From: Prostheceraeus crozeri
Lineage: Eukaryota; Platyhelminthes; Polycladida; Euryleptidae
Length of the DNA: 64,000 bases
Direction: 5' to 3'
Assembly (NCBI GenBank): GCA_907163375.1
Contig: CAJQUW010003049.1
Location: 148,478-212,477 of the forward strand
Part shown: positions 33,701 to 47,386 of the stretch, piece by piece
How positions within the stretch are numbered: position 1 is the first letter of the stretch
How the letters are laid out: every line of letters begins with the position of its first letter
The notes under the pieces: generated by a model
Databases searched by the model: none
The model's input: the letters and a program-made list of their open reading frames with translations, nothing else
Told to the model about the DNA's origin: nothing
Position numbers and translations under genes: made by a program

Positions 33701-36700
33701 AAATAAAGTTTCAACCGTTAACAAGTTAAAAATAAAGTTTTAAGAGTTTACAAGTTAAACTAATGTTTCAATAGTGTGTGTATGTTAAGAATAAAGTTTT
33801 ATCTGTTTGTATGTTAGAAATAGAATGAAGTTTCACCAGTTTACAAGTTACGAATAAAGTTTTATCTCTTTAAGTTTATAAGTTAAGAATAAAGTTCTAT
33901 CTGTTTATATGTTAGAAATAGAATGAAGTTTCACCAGTTTACAAGTTAAGAATAAAGTTCTATCTGTTTATATGTTAGAAATAAAATAAAGTTTCAACAG
34001 TCTACAAGTTAAAAATAAAATTATAACTGTTTCAAGAGTTTACAAGTTAGAAATTAAGTTTCAATGGTGTATGCGTTAGAAATAAAGTTTTAGCTGTTTG
34101 TATATCAAAATAAAGTTTCAAGAGTTTACAAGTTAGAAATAAAATGAAGGTTCACCAGTTTACAAGTTAAGAATGAAGTTCTATCTGTTTGTATGTTAGA
34201 AATAAAACAAAGTTTCAACCGTTAACAAGTTAAAAATAAAGTTTTAAGAGTTACAAGTTAAAACTAATGTTTCAATAGTGTGTGTATGTTAAGAATAAAG
34301 TTTTATCTGTTTGTATGTTAGAAATAGAATGAAGTTTCACCAGTTTACAAGTTAAGAATAAAGTTCTATCTGTTTATATGTTAGAAATAAAATAAAGTTT
34401 CAATAGTTTGCAAGTTAAAAATAAAGTTTCAACCGTTAACAAGTTAAAAATAAAGTTTTAAGAGTTTACAAGTTAAACTAATGTTTCAATAGTGTGTGTA
34501 TGTTAAGAATAAAGTTTTATCTGTTTGTATGTTAGAAATAGAATGAAGTTTCACCAGTTTGCAAGTTAAGAATAAAGTTCTATCTGTTTATATGTTAGAA
34601 ATAAAATAAAGTTTCAACAGTCTACAAGTTAAAAATAAAATTATAACTGTTTCAAGAGTTTACAAGTTAGAAATTAAGTTTCAATGGTGTATGCGTTAGA
34701 AATAAAGTTTTAGCTGTTTGTATATCAAAATAAAGTTTCAAGAGTTTACAAGTTAGAAATAAAATGAAGGTTCACCAGTTTACAAGTTAAGAATGAAGTT
34801 CTATCCGTTTGTATGTTAGAAATAAAACAAAGTTTCAACCGTTAACAAGTTAAAAATAAAGTTTTAAGAGTTACAAGTTAAAACTAATGTTTCAATAGTG
34901 TGTGTGTATGTTAAGAATAAAGTTTTATCTGTTTGTATGTTAGAAATAGAATGAAGTTTCACCAGTTTACAAGTTAAGAATAAAGTTCTATCTGTTTATA
35001 TGTTAGAAATAAAATAAAGTTTCAATAGTTTGCAAGTTAAAAATAAAGTTTCAACCGTTAACAAGTTAAAAATAAAGTTTTAAGAGTTTACAAGTTAAAC
35101 TAATGTTTCAATAGTGTGTGTATGTTAAGAATAAAGTTTTATCTGTTTGTATGTTAGAAATAGAATGAAGTTTCACCAGTTTACAAGTTACGAATAAAGT
35201 TCTATCTCTTTAAGTTTATAAGTTAAGAATAAAGTTCTATCTGTTTATATGTTAGAAATAGAATGAAGTTTCACCAGTTTACAAGTTAAGAATAAAGTTC
35301 TATCTGTTTATATGTTAGAAATAAAATAAAGTTTCAACAGTCTACAAGTTAAAAATAAAATTATAACTGTTTCAAGAGTTTACAAGTTAGAAATTAAGTT
35401 TCAATGGTGTATGCGTTAGAAATAAAGTTTTAGCTGTTTGTATATCAAAATAAAGTTTCAAGAGTTTACAAGTTAGAAATAAAATGAAGGTTCACCAGTT
35501 TACAAGTTAAGAATGAAGTTCTATCTGTTTGTATGTTAGAAATAAAACAAAGTTTCAACCGTTAACAAGTTAAAAATAAAGTTTTAAGAGTTACAAGTTA
35601 AACTAATGTTTCAATAGTGTGTGTATGTTAAGAATAAAGTTTTATCTGTTTGTATGTTAGAAATAGAATGAAGTTTCACCAGTTTACAAGTTAAGAATAA
35701 AGTTCTATCTGTTTATATGTTAGAAATAAAATAAAGTTCCAATAGTTTGCAAGTTAAAAATAAAGTTTCAACCGTTAACAAGTTAAAAATAAAGTTTTAA
35801 GAGTTTACAAGTTAAACTAATGTTTCAATAGTGTGTGTATGTTAAGAATAAAGTTTTATCTGTTTGTATGTTAGAAATAGAATGAAGTTTCACCAGTTTA
35901 CAAGTTACGAATAAAGTTTTATCTCTTTAAGTTTATAAGTTAAGAATAAAGTTCTATCTGTTTATATGTTAGAAATAGAATGAAGTTTCACCAGTTTACA
36001 AGTTAAGAATAAAGTTCTATCTGTTTATATGTTAGAAATAAAATAAAGTTTCAACAGTCTACAAGTTAAAAATAAAATTATAACTGTTTCAAGAGTTTAC
36101 AAGTTAGAAATTAAGTTTCAATGGTGTATGCGTTAGAAATAAAGTTTTAGCTGTTTGTATATCAAAATAAAGTTTCAAGAGTTTACAAGTTAGAAATAAA
36201 ATGAAGGTTCACCAGTTTACAAGTTAAGAATGAAGTTCTATCTGTTTGTATGTTAGAAATAAAACAAAGTTTCAACCGTTAACAAGTTAAAAATAAAGTT
36301 TTAAGAGTTACAAGTTAAAACTAATGTTTCAATAGTGTGTGTATGTTAAGAATAAAGTTTTATCTGTTTGTATGTTAGAAATAGAATGAAGTTTCACCAG
36401 TTTACAAGTTAAGAATAAAGTTCTATCTGTTTATATGTTAGAAATAAAATAAAGTTTCAATAGTTTGCAAGTTAAAAATAAAGTTTCAACCGTTAACAAG
36501 TTAAAAATAAAGTTTTAAGAGTTTACAAGTTAAACTAATGTTTCAATAGTGTGTGTATGTTAAGAATAAAGTTTTATCTGTTTGTATGTTAGAAATAGAA
36601 TGAAGTTTCACCAGTTTGCAAGTTAAGAATAAAGTTCTATCTGTTTATATGTTAGAAATAAAATAAAGTTTCAACAGTCTACAAGTTAAAAATAAAATTA

Positions 36701-39700
36701 TAACTGTTTCAAGAGTTTACAAGTTAGAAATTAAGTTTCAATGGTGTATGCGTTAGAAATAAAGTTTTAGCTGTTTGTATATCAAAATAAAGTTTCAAGA
36801 GTTTACAAGTTAGAAATAAAATGAAGGTTCACCAGTTTACAAGTTAAGAATGAAGTTCTATCTGTTTGTATGTTAGAAATAAAACAAAGTTTCAACCGTT
36901 AACAAGTTAAAAATAAAGTTTTAAGAGTTACAAGTTAAACTAATGTTTCAATAGTGTGTGTATGTTAAGAATAAAGTTTTATCTGTTTGTATGTTAGAAA
37001 TAGAATGAAGTTTCACCAGTTTACAAGTTAAGAATAAAGTTCTATCTGTTTATATGTTAGAAATAAAATAAAGTTCCAATAGTTTGCAAGTTAAAAATAA
37101 AGTTTCAACCGTTAACAAGTTAAAAATAAAGTTTTAAGAGTTTACAAGTTAAACTAATGTTTCAATAGTGTGTGTATGTTAAGAATAAAGTTTTATCTGT
37201 TTGTATGTTAGAAATAGAATGAAGTTTCACCAGTTTGCAAGTTAAGAATAAAGTTCTATCTGTTTATATGTTAGAAATAAAATAAAGTTTCAACAGTCTA
37301 CAAGTTAAAAATAAAATTATAACTGTTTCAAGAGTTTACAAGTTAGAAATTAAGTTTCAATGGTGTATGCGTTAGAAATAAAGTTTTAGCTGTTTGTATA
37401 TCAAAATAAAGTTTCAAGAGTTTACAAGTTAGAAATAAAATGAAGGTTCACCAGTTTACAAGTTAAGAATGAAGTTCTATCTGTTTGTATGTTAGAAATA
37501 AAACAAAGTTTCAACCGTTAACAAGTTAAAAATAAAGTTTTAAGAGTTACAAGTTAAAACTAATGTTTCAATAGTGTGTGTGTATGTTAAGAATAAAGTT
37601 TTATCTGTTTGTATGTTAGAAATAGAATGAAGTTTCACCAGTTTACAAGTTAAGAATAAAGTTCTATCTGTTTATATGTTAGAAATAAAATAAAGTTTCA
37701 ATAGTTTGCAAGTTAAAAATAAAGTTTCAACCGTTAACAAGTTAAAAATAAAGTTTTAAGAGTTTACAAGTTAAACTAATGTTTCAATAGTGTGTGTATG
37801 TTAAGAATAAAGTTTTATCTGTTTGTATGTTAGAAATATAATGAAGTTTCACCAGTTTACAAGTTACGAATAAAGTTCTATCTCATTAAGTTTATAAGTT
37901 AAGAATAAAGTTCTATCTGTTTATATGTTAGAAATAGAATGAAGTTTCACCAGTTTACAAGTTAAGAATAAAGTTTCAACAGTCTACAAGTTAAAAGTAA
38001 AATTATAACTGTTTCAAGAGTTTACAAGTTAGAAATTAAGTTTCAATGGTGTATGCGTTAGAAATAAAGTTTTAGCTGTTTGTATATCAAAATAAAGTTT
38101 CAAGAGTTTACAAGTTAGAAATAAAATGAAGGTTCACCAGTTTACAAGTTAAGAATGAAGTTCTATCCGTTTGTATGTTAGAAATAAAACAAAGTTTCAA
38201 CCGTTAACAAGTTAAAAATAAAGTTTTAAGAGTTACAAGTTAAAACTAATGTTTCAATAGTGTGTGTGTATGTTAAGAATAAAGTTTTATCTGTTTGTAT
38301 GTTAGAAATAGAATGAAGTTTCACCAGTTTACAAGTTAAGAATAAAGTTCTATCTGTTTATATGTTAGAAATAAAATAAAGTTTCAATAGTTTGCAAGTT
38401 AAAAATAAAGTTTCAACCGTTAACAAGTTAAAAATAAAGTTTTAAGAGTTTACAAGTTAAACTAATGTTTCAATAGTGTGTGTATGTTAAGAATAAAGTT
38501 TTATCTGTTTGTATGTTAGAAATATAATGAAGTTTCATCAGTTTACAAGTTACGAATAAAGTTCTATCTCTTTAAGTTTATAAGTTAAGAATAAAGTTCT
38601 ATCTGTTTATATGTTAGAAATGGAATGAAGTTTCACCAGTTTGCAAGTTAAGAATAAAGTTCTATCTGTTTATATGTTAGAAATAAAATAAAGTTTCAAC
38701 AGTCTACAAGTAAAAAATAAAATTATAACTGTTTCAAGAGTTTACAAGTTAGAAATTAAGTTTCAATGGTGTATGCGTTAGAAATAAAGTTTTAGCTGTT
38801 TGTATATCAAAATAAAGTTTCATGAGTTTACAAGTTAGAAATAAAATGAAGGTTCACCAGTTTACAAGTTAAGAATGAAGTTCTATCTGTTTGTATGTTA
38901 GAAATAAAACAAAGTTTCAACCGTTAACAAGTTAAAAATAAAGTTTTAAGAGTTACAAGTTAAAACTAATGTTTCAATAGTGTGTGTGTATGTTAAGAAT
39001 AAAGTTTTATCTGTTTGTATGTTAGAAATAGAATGAAGTTTCACCAGTTTACAAGTTAAGAATAAAGTTCTATCTGTTTATATGTTAGAAATAAAATAAA
39101 GTTTCAATAGTTTGCAAGTTAAAAATAAAGTTTCAACCGTTAACAAGTTAAAAATAAAGTTTTAAGAGTTTACAAGTTAAACTAATGTTTCAATAGTGTG
39201 TGTATGTTAAGAATAAAGTTTTATCTGTTTGTATGTTAGAAATATAATGAAGTTTCACCAGTTTACAAGTTACGAATAAAGTTCTATCTCTTTAAGTTTA
39301 TAAGTTAAGAATAAAGTTCTATCTGTTTATATGTTAGAAATAGAATGAAGTTTCACCAGTTTACAAGTTAAAAATAAAGTTCTATCTGTTTATATGTTAG
39401 AAATAAAATAAAGTTTCAACAGTCTACAAGTTAAAAGTAAAATTATAACTGTTTCAAGAGTTTACAAGTTAGAAATTAAGTTTCAATGGTGTATGCGTTA
39501 GAAATAAAGTTTTAGCTGTTTGTATATCAAAATAAAGTTTCAAGAGTTTACAAGTTAGAAATAAAATGAAGGTTCACCAGTTTACAAGTTAAGAATGAAG
39601 TTCTATCTGTTTGTATGTTAGAAATAAAACAAAGTTTCAACCGTTAACAAGTTAAAAATAAAGTTTTAAGAGTTACAAGTTAAAACTAATGTTTCAATAG

Positions 39701-41422
39701 TGTGTGTATGTTAAGAATAAAGTTTTATCTGTTTGTATGTTAGAAATAGAATGAAGTTTCACCAGTTTACAAGTTAAGAATAAAGTTCTATCTGTTTATA
39801 TGTTAGAAATAAAATAAAGTTTCAATAGTTTGCAAGTTAAAAATAAAGTTTCAATAGTTTACAAGTTTTAAAATAAAGTTTAAATAGTGTGCAAGATAAA
39901 AAATAAAGTTTGAACAGTTTACAAGCTGAAATAAAGTTTTAATAGTGTACACGTTGGAAATAAAGTTTTAATAGTTTATGTGCTTCAAAATAGAGTTATA
40001 ACAGTTTATATGTTAGAAATAAAATGAAGTTTCATCAGTTTACAAGTTAAGAATAAAGTTCTATCTGTTTGTATGATAGAAATAAAACAAAGTTTCAACC
40101 GTTTACAAGTTAAAATAAAGTTTCACCAGTGTACAAGTTAGAAATAAAGTTTCAATAGTGTATATGTTAGAAATAAAGTTTTAGCTGTTTGTATATGAAA
40201 AACTAAGTTTCAAGAGTTTACAAGTTAAAAAATAAAGTTTTAATGGTGTATACGTTAGAAATAAAGTTTTAGCTGTTTGTATATCAAAATAAAGTTTCAA
40301 GAGTTTACAAGTTAGAAATAAAGTTTCAACAGTGTGCACGTTAAGAATAAAGTTTCAATAGTGTGTATGTTAAGAATAAAGTTCTATCTGTTTATATGTT
40401 AGAAATAAAAATGAAGGTTCATCAGTTTACAAGTTAAGAATAAAGTTTTATCTGTTTGTATGTTAGAAATAAAATAAAGTTTCGACCGTTAACAAGTTAA
40501 AAATAAAGTTTCAGATTAAAATAAAGTTTCAATAGTGTGTATGATGGAAATAAAGTTTAAGCGCTTTGTGCGTCAGAAATAAAGTTTCAACCGTTTACAA
40601 GTTAAAAATAAAGTTTCAACAGTGTGTACGTTAAGAATAAAGTTCTATCTGTTTATATGTTAGAAATAAAAATAAAGTTTCACCAGTTTACAGGTTAAGA
40701 ATAAAGTTTTATCTGCTTGTATGTCAGAAATGAAATAAAGTTTCACCAGTTTAAAAGTTAAGAATAAAGTTTCAATAGTGTGTATGTTAGAAATATAGTT
40801 TCATTAGTGTGTATGTTAAGAATAAAGTTCTATCTGTTTATATGTTAGAAATAAAATGAAGGTTCACCAGTTTACAAGTTAAGAATAAATTTTATCTGCT
40901 TGTATGTTAGAAATAAAATAAAGTTTCACCGATTTACAAGTTAAAAAATAAAGTTTCAATAGTTAACACGTTAAAAATAAAGTTTCAATAGTGTGTATGT
41001 TAAGAATAAAGTTCTATCTGTTTGTATATTAGAAAGAAAATGAAGGTTCATCAGTTTACAAGTTAATAATAAAGTTTTATCTGTTTGTATGTTAGAAATA
41101 AAACATAGTTTCAACCGTTGACAAGTTAAAAATAAAGTTTCAATAGTTTGTCGAGTTAAAACTAATGTTTCAATAGTGCGTATGTTAAGAATAAAGTTTT
41201 ATCTGTTTGTATGTTAGAAATAAAATGAAGCTTCGCCAGTTTACAAGTTTAGAATAAAGTTTTATCAGCTTGTATGTTAGAAATAAGATGAAGTTTCACC
41301 AGTTTACAAATTAAAAATAAAGTTTCAATAGTGTGTACGTTAGAAATAAAGTTTCAACCGTTTACAAGTTAAAATAAAGTTTCAACAGTGTCTACGTTAG
41401 AAATAAAGTTTTATCTGTTTGT
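24734..41422 (+). repeat. AT-rich AATAAA minisatellite with higher-order repeats (left)
   Basis: Monomers of about 28-36 bp resemble TTTACAAGTTAAAAATAAAG followed by TTTCAACAG or TTCTATCTG. A marker (ATCTCTTTAAG or ATCTCATTAAG) recurs at 720-bp steps, with 686-bp variants, giving a higher-order unit of about 24 monomers. Markers near 28895, 31021 and 33147 are 2126 bp apart and repeat the same variant series, so a three-unit block was duplicated again. Most monomers carry AATAAA on the plus strand. No ORF of note. Confidence 0.95.
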
Positions 41423-41820
41423 AAAGTTCGATCGTAGGATTTACTAGTTTGCAAGTTAGACTCAGCATTCTACTAGTTGTAAATGAAAATAACGTTTCAA
41501 CAGTTTACAGATTAAAATAAAGTTTCAATAGTGTGTATGATGGAAATAAAGTTTAAGCGCTTTGTGCGTTAGAAATAAAGTTTCAGCCGTTTACAAGTTA
41601 AAGATAAAGTTTCAACAGTGTGTACGTTAGAAATAAAGTTTTAGCTGTTTATATGTTAGAAACAAAATAAAGTTTCACAGTTTACAAGTTGAAAAATAAA
41701 GTTTCAACAGTGTGTACGTTAGAAATAAATGAAAGTAAGAACTTCATCGTATGAGTATTCAAAACATGTTTTGTAAATCAAATGTGTGTAGTCCTGACAT
41801 GATAGAATCAAATGAACTTG
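41423..41820. repeat. Central spacer of the giant inverted repeat
   Basis: About 400 bp that is not mirrored. From 41440 to 41735 it restarts the minisatellite in plus orientation with a leader (AGTTAGACTCAGCATTCTAC) resembling the array entry at 24683-24740. The last 85 bp (41736-41820) is the only non-repetitive piece and holds a perfect 14-bp palindrome CAAAACATGTTTTG at 41760-41773. Minisatellite orientation flips across it. Confidence 0.85.
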
Positions 41821-44800
41821 ACAAACAGATAAAACTTTATTTCTAACGTAGACACTGTTGAAACTTTATTTTAACTTGTAAACGGTTGAAACTTTATTTC
41901 TAACGTACACACTATTGAAACTTTATTTTTAATTTGTAAACTGGTGAAACTTCATTTTATTTCTAACATACAAGCTGATAAAACTTTATTCTAAACTTGT
42001 AAACTGGCGAAGCTTCATTTTATTTCTAACATACAAACAGATAAAACTTTATTCTTAACATACGCACTATTGAAACATTAGTTTTAACTCGCAAACTATT
42101 GAAACTTTATTTTTAACTTGTCAACGGTTGAAACTATGTTTTATTTCTAACATACAAACAGATAAAACTTTATTATTAACTTGTAAACTGATGAACCTTC
42201 ATTTTCTTTCTAATATACAAACAGATAGAACTTTATTCTTAACATACACACTATTGAAACTTTATTTTTAACGTGTTAACTATTGAAACTTTATTTTTTA
42301 ACTTGTAAATCGGTGAAACTTTATTTTATTTCTAACATACAAGCAGATAAAATTTATTCTTAACTTGTAAACTGGTGAACCTTCATTTTATTTCTAACAT
42401 ATAAACAGATAGAACTTTATTCTTAACATACACACTATTGAAACTTCATTTTATTTCTAACATATAAACAGATAGAACTTTATTCTTAACATACACACTA
42501 TTGAAACTTTATTCTTAACTTTTAAACTGGTGAAACTTTATTCTTAACTTTTAAACTGGTGAAACTTTATTTCATTTCTGACATGCAAGCAGATAAAACT
42601 TTATTCTTAACTTGCAAACTGGTGAACCTTCATTTTTATTTCTAACATATAAACAGATAGAACTTTATTCTTAACATACACACTATTGAAACTTTATTTC
42701 TAACATACACACTATTGAAACTTTATTCTTAACTTTTAAACTGGTGAAACTTTATTTCATTTCTGACATACAAGCAGATAAAACTTTATTCTTAACCTGT
42801 AAACTGGTGAACCTTTATTTTTATTTCTAAGATATAAACAGATAGAACTTTATTCTTAACGTACACACTGTTGAAACTTTATTTTTAACTTGTAAACGGT
42901 TGAAACTTTATTTCTGACGCACAAAGCGCTTAAACTTTATTTCCATCATACACACTATTGAAACTTTATTTTAATCTGAAACTTTATTTTTAACTTGTTA
43001 ACGGTCGAAACTTTATTTTATTTCTAACATACAAACAGATAAAACTTTATTCTTAACTTGTAAACTGATGAACCTTCATTTTTATTTCTAACATATAAAC
43101 AGATAGAACTTTATTCTTAACATACACACTATTGAAACTTTATTCTTAACGTGCACACTGTTGAAACTTTATTTCTAACTTGTAAACTCTTGAAACTTTA
43201 TTTTGATATACAAACAGCTAAAACTTTATTTCTAACGTATACACCATTGAAACTTTATTTTTTAACTTGTAAACTCTTGAAACTTAGTTTTTCATATACA
43301 AACAGCTAAAACTTTATTTCTAACATATACACTATTGAAACTTTATTTCTAACTTGTACACTGGTGAAACTTTATTTTAACTTGTAAACGGTTGAAACTT
43401 TGTTTTATTTCTATCATACAAACAGATAGAACTTTATTCTTAACTTGTAAACTGATGAAACTTCATTTTATTTCTAACATATAAACTGTTATAACTCTAT
43501 TTTGAAGCACATAAACTATTAAAACTTTATTTCCAACGTGTACACTATTAAAACTTTATTTCAGCTTGTAAACTGTTCAAACTTTATTTTTTATCTTGCA
43601 CACTATTTAAACTTTATTTTAAAACTTGTAAACTATTGAAACTTTATTTTTAACTTGCAAACTATTGAAACTTTATTTTATTTCTAACATATAAACAGAT
43701 AGAACTTTATTCTTAACTTGTAAACTGGTGAAACTTCATTCTATTTCTAACATACAAACAGATAAAACTTTATTCTTAACATACACACACACTATTGAAA
43801 CATTAGTTTTAACTTGTAACTCTTAAAACTTTATTTTTAACTTGTTAACGGTTGAAACTTTGTTTTATTTCTAACATACAAACAGATAGAACTTCATTCT
43901 TAACTTGTAAACTGGTGAACCTTCATTTTATTTCTAACTTGTAAACTCTTGAAACTTTATTTTGATATACAAACAGCTAAAACTTTATTTCTAACGCATA
44001 CACCATTGAAACTTAATTTCTAACTTGTAAACTCTTGAAACAGTTATAATTTTATTTTTAACTTGTAGACTGTTGAAACTTTATTTTATTTCTAACATAT
44101 AAACAGATAGAACTTTATTCTTAACTTGTAAACTGGTGAAACTTCATTCTATTTCTAACATATAAACCGATAGAACTTTATTCTTAACTTATAAACTTAA
44201 AGAGATAGAACTTTATTCGTAACTTGTAAACTGGTGAAACTTCATTCTATTTCTAACATACAAACAGATAAAACTTTATTCTTAACATACACACACTATT
44301 GAAACATTAGTTTAACTTGTAAACTCTTAAAACTTTATTTTTAACTTGTTAACGGTTGAAACTTTATTTTTAACTTGCAAACTATTGAAACTTTATTTTA
44401 TTTCTAACATATAAACAGATAGAACTTTATTCTAAACTTGTAAACTGGTGAAACTTCATTCTATTTCTAACATATAAACAGATAAAACTTTATTCTTAAC
44501 ATACACACACTATTGAAACATTAGTTTTAACTTGTAACTCTTAAAACTTTATTTTTAACTTGTTAACGGTTGAAACTTTGTTTTATTTCTAACATACAAA
44601 CAGATAGAACTTCATTCTTAACTTGTAAACTGGTGAACCTTCATTTTATTTCTAACTTGTAAACTCTTGAAACTTTATTTTGATATACAAACAGCTAAAA
44701 CTTTATTTCTAACGCATACACCATTGAAACTTAATTTCTAACTTGTAAACTCTTGAAACAGTTATAATTTTATTTTTAACTTGTAGACTGTTGAAACTTT

Positions 44801-46080
44801 ATTTTATTTCTAACATATAAACAGATAGAACTTTATTTTTAACTTGTAAACTGGTGAAACTTCATTCTATTTCTAACATATAAACAGATAGAACTTTATT
44901 CTTAACTTATAAACTTAAAGAGATAGAACTTTATTCGTAACTTGTAAACTGGTGAAACTTCATTATATTTCTAACATACAAACAGATAAAACTTTATTCT
45001 TAACATACACACACTATTGAAACATTAGTTTAACTTGTAAACTCTTAAAACTTTATTTTTAACTTGTTAACGGTTGAAACTTTGTTTTATTTCTAACATA
45101 CAAACAGATAGAACTTTATTCTTAACTTGTAAACTGATGAAACTTCATTTTATTTCTAACATATAAACTGTTATAACTCCATTTTGAAGCACATAAACTA
45201 TTAAAACTTTATTTCCAACGTGTACACTATTAAAACTTTATTTCAGCTTGTAAACTGTTCTAACTTTATTCTTAACATACATACACTATTGAAACATTAG
45301 TTTTAACTTGTAAACTCTTAAAACTTTATTTTTAACTTGTTAACGGTTGAAACTTTGTTTTATTTCTATCATAGAAACAGATAGAACTTTATTTCTAACG
45401 TACACACAATTGAAACTTTATCTTATTTCTAACATACAAACAGCTGAAACGTTATTTCTAATGCACATACTATTGGAACTTTTCTTTTAACTTATAATCT
45501 GTTGAAACTTTATTTTGACTTGTAAACTGATGAAACTTTATTTCTAACTGGTAAACTTTTGAAGTTTTATTTTTAACTTGTAATTGTTGAAGCTTTAATT
45601 TTAACTTGTAAACTGTTGAAACTTTATTTTTAACTTGTAAACGGTTGAAACTTTGTTTTATTTCTATCAGACAAACAGATAGAACTTTATTCTTAACTTG
45701 TAAACTGATGAAACTTCATTTTATTTCTAACATATAAACTGTTATAACTCTATTTTGAAGCACATAAACTATTAAAACTTTATTTCCAACGTGTACACTA
45801 TTAAAACTTTATTTCAGCTTGTAAACTGTTCAAACTTTATTTTTTATCTTGCACACTATTTAAACTTTATTTTAAAACTTGTAAACTATTGAAACTTTAT
45901 TTTTAACTTGCAAACTATTGAAACTTTATTTTATTTCTAACATATAAACAGATAGAACTTTATTCTTAACTTGTAAACTGGTGAAACTTCATTCTATTTC
46001 TAACATACAAACAGATAAAACTTTATTCTTAACATACACACACACACTATTGAAACTTTATTTTCAATCTGTAAACTGTT
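41821..46080 (-). repeat. AT-rich AATAAA minisatellite (right)
   Basis: Same monomers reverse-complemented, about 4.3 kb. The 720-bp marker occurs only twice (near 44190 and 44910), against about fifteen times on the left. Its inner and outer ends match the inner and outer ends of the left array, so the difference is in the amplified middle. Confidence 0.95.
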
Positions 46081-46470
46081 GAAACTATATCTTTCATTTA
46101 CAAATAGTAGAACGCTTAGTCTAACTTGTAAATCTGAAAACATTTCATATGGACGATGATGGTAGATGAAATAGTGTCAAATAAATTAAGATAGCTTACA
46201 CTTCTGATACAGGGATAGCAATCGACTGCGATCCATGTGTAAAGAGCTTGTTAGACTACGGATGGGCTTAAGTGGATGATTTAACCATGTATACTTTTTC
46301 ATTTGGAAATAGTAGCACGCTTAGTCTAACTTGTAAATCTTAAAACATTTCATATGGACGATGATGGTAGATGAAATAGTGTCAAATAAATTAAGATAGC
46401 TTACACTTCTGATACAGGGATAGCAATCGACTGCGATCCATGTGTAAAGAGCTTGTTAGACTACGGAAGA
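46081..46470 (-). repeat. 205-bp tandem duplication (right)
   Basis: Mirror of 24345-24734. One visible change is GAAAACATTTC near 46136, where the left arm reads the complement of TAAAACATTTC. Confidence 0.85.
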
Positions 46471-46803
46471 GAGAAGTGTGTTATGCTGCGTGTGGCGCGT
46501 GAGTGTCCTCCCATTTCATTCCATTCATCAATTCGTCTCATTGATAGAGACAGGTAGAACTCATGGTTCTCATAACGTATGCAATGGAAAGTTTTAGGCA
46601 ACCTTCGACAGTTGGCTAAATGTCGCCCTGGCGCGAATGCATACTACGTTGAGACAGAGGCAATCACTTGCAAACATGACGCAGAGAGGTTTAACAAGAT
46701 TGACCATTGCCGAATGTCCCTTGCGATATACATAGCTACGGGTTTCACCGCCGCCCTTTACAGGAACGCCCGTCGAAAGGAAGTATTACACCGAACTTCA
46801 TTT

Positions 46804-46910
46804 GCAACGTTCAAGTTGACTGATAGCAGATTCAACTTAATGATAGTATTCGCCAGTCCGAAGACTGCCCAGGGCAAACCGCGAGGAGGTTCTATCATGT
46901 CTTGCCCCAT
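46804..46910 (-). repeat. 107-bp direct repeat, copy B (right arm)
   Basis: Mirror of 23905-24011, paired with the right-arm copy A at 47280-47386 and lying on the far side of the right-arm ORF. Hairpins and loop sequences are retained. Confidence 0.88.
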
Positions 46911-46958
46911 GGTGGCCCTTAAGAGAGCCGATGGTTCGTTCTCGGGAGTAACGTCATC

Positions 46959-47225
46959 TTACACCCTACCAATTCTGCTGAGAGAGTCTTTGACTCTCTC
47001 TTTGGTAGCACTGTCGACTTCCACACTAGCTGGCACATGGCTAAAAAGTGGAATGTAGCGCCATTCCGTTGGATTGACAGCAGTTGCTGTCATCGGATTG
47101 CCAATCCGAGCAAGATTATTAAAAACTCTGTCTTGCTCCTCTAGCCTGACAAACTCCTCAAATAAATTTCGCGGCCTTAACTGCGGTCCGCGAGGAGAGC
47201 TGACTTGACTGTTCGGCGTCTGCAT
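46959..47225 (-). CDS. 88-residue hypothetical protein (right arm copy)
   Basis: Identical in translation to the left-arm copy and in the same setting: TATA box, TCATTTC repeats and flanking direct repeats, all reverse-complemented. Transcription would run toward the centre, convergent with the left copy. Identity over the whole frame means recent duplication, gene conversion between arms, or an assembly fold-back; it is not in itself evidence of selection. Confidence 0.5.
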   Translation of the reverse strand: MQTPNSQVSSPRGPQLRPRNLFEEFVRLEEQDRVFNNLARIGNPMTATAVNPTEWRYIPLFSHVPASVEVDSATKERVKDSLSRIGRV

Positions 47226-47256
47226 GATTGAAATGAAATGAAATGAGAGGCAGTGG

Positions 47257-47264
47257 TTTATATA
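47257..47264 (-). promoter_or_regulatory. TATA box of the 88-codon ORF (right)
   Basis: Exact mirror of the left copy, with the same spacing to the ATG at 47225 and the same TCATTTC repeats. Confidence 0.6.
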
Positions 47265-47279
47265 CCCCTCTAACGCGAC

Positions 47280-47386
47280 GCAACGTTCAAGTTGACTGAT
47301 AGCAGATTCAACTTAATGATAGTATTCGCCAGTCCGAAGACTGCCCAGGGCAAAGCGCGTGGAGGCTCTATCATGTCTTGTCCCAT
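47280..47386 (-). repeat. 107-bp direct repeat, copy A (right arm)
   Basis: Mirror of 23429-23535. The four differences that separate copies A and B on the left are kept here, so the arms were duplicated after A and B had diverged. Confidence 0.88.

Larger units (their letters stand above)
21536..41422 (+). repeat. Left arm of a giant inverted repeat
   Basis: It starts inside the last 489-bp satellite unit and runs through hairpin-rich DNA (to about 24340) and a 205-bp tandem duplication into the AT-rich minisatellite. Its reverse complement is the right arm 41821-49279. From 21536 to 24734 every checked landmark pairs with the right arm at a constant sum of 70815, so there is no net length change over about 3.2 kb. 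Three ORF translations are identical between arms. Inside the minisatellite the register is lost because this arm has about 12.4 kb more repeats. Confidence 0.93.

Noticed and set aside
24734-46080. CRISPR-like array
   Set aside because: Eukaryotic AT-rich minisatellite; units are contiguous related repeats without unique spacers.
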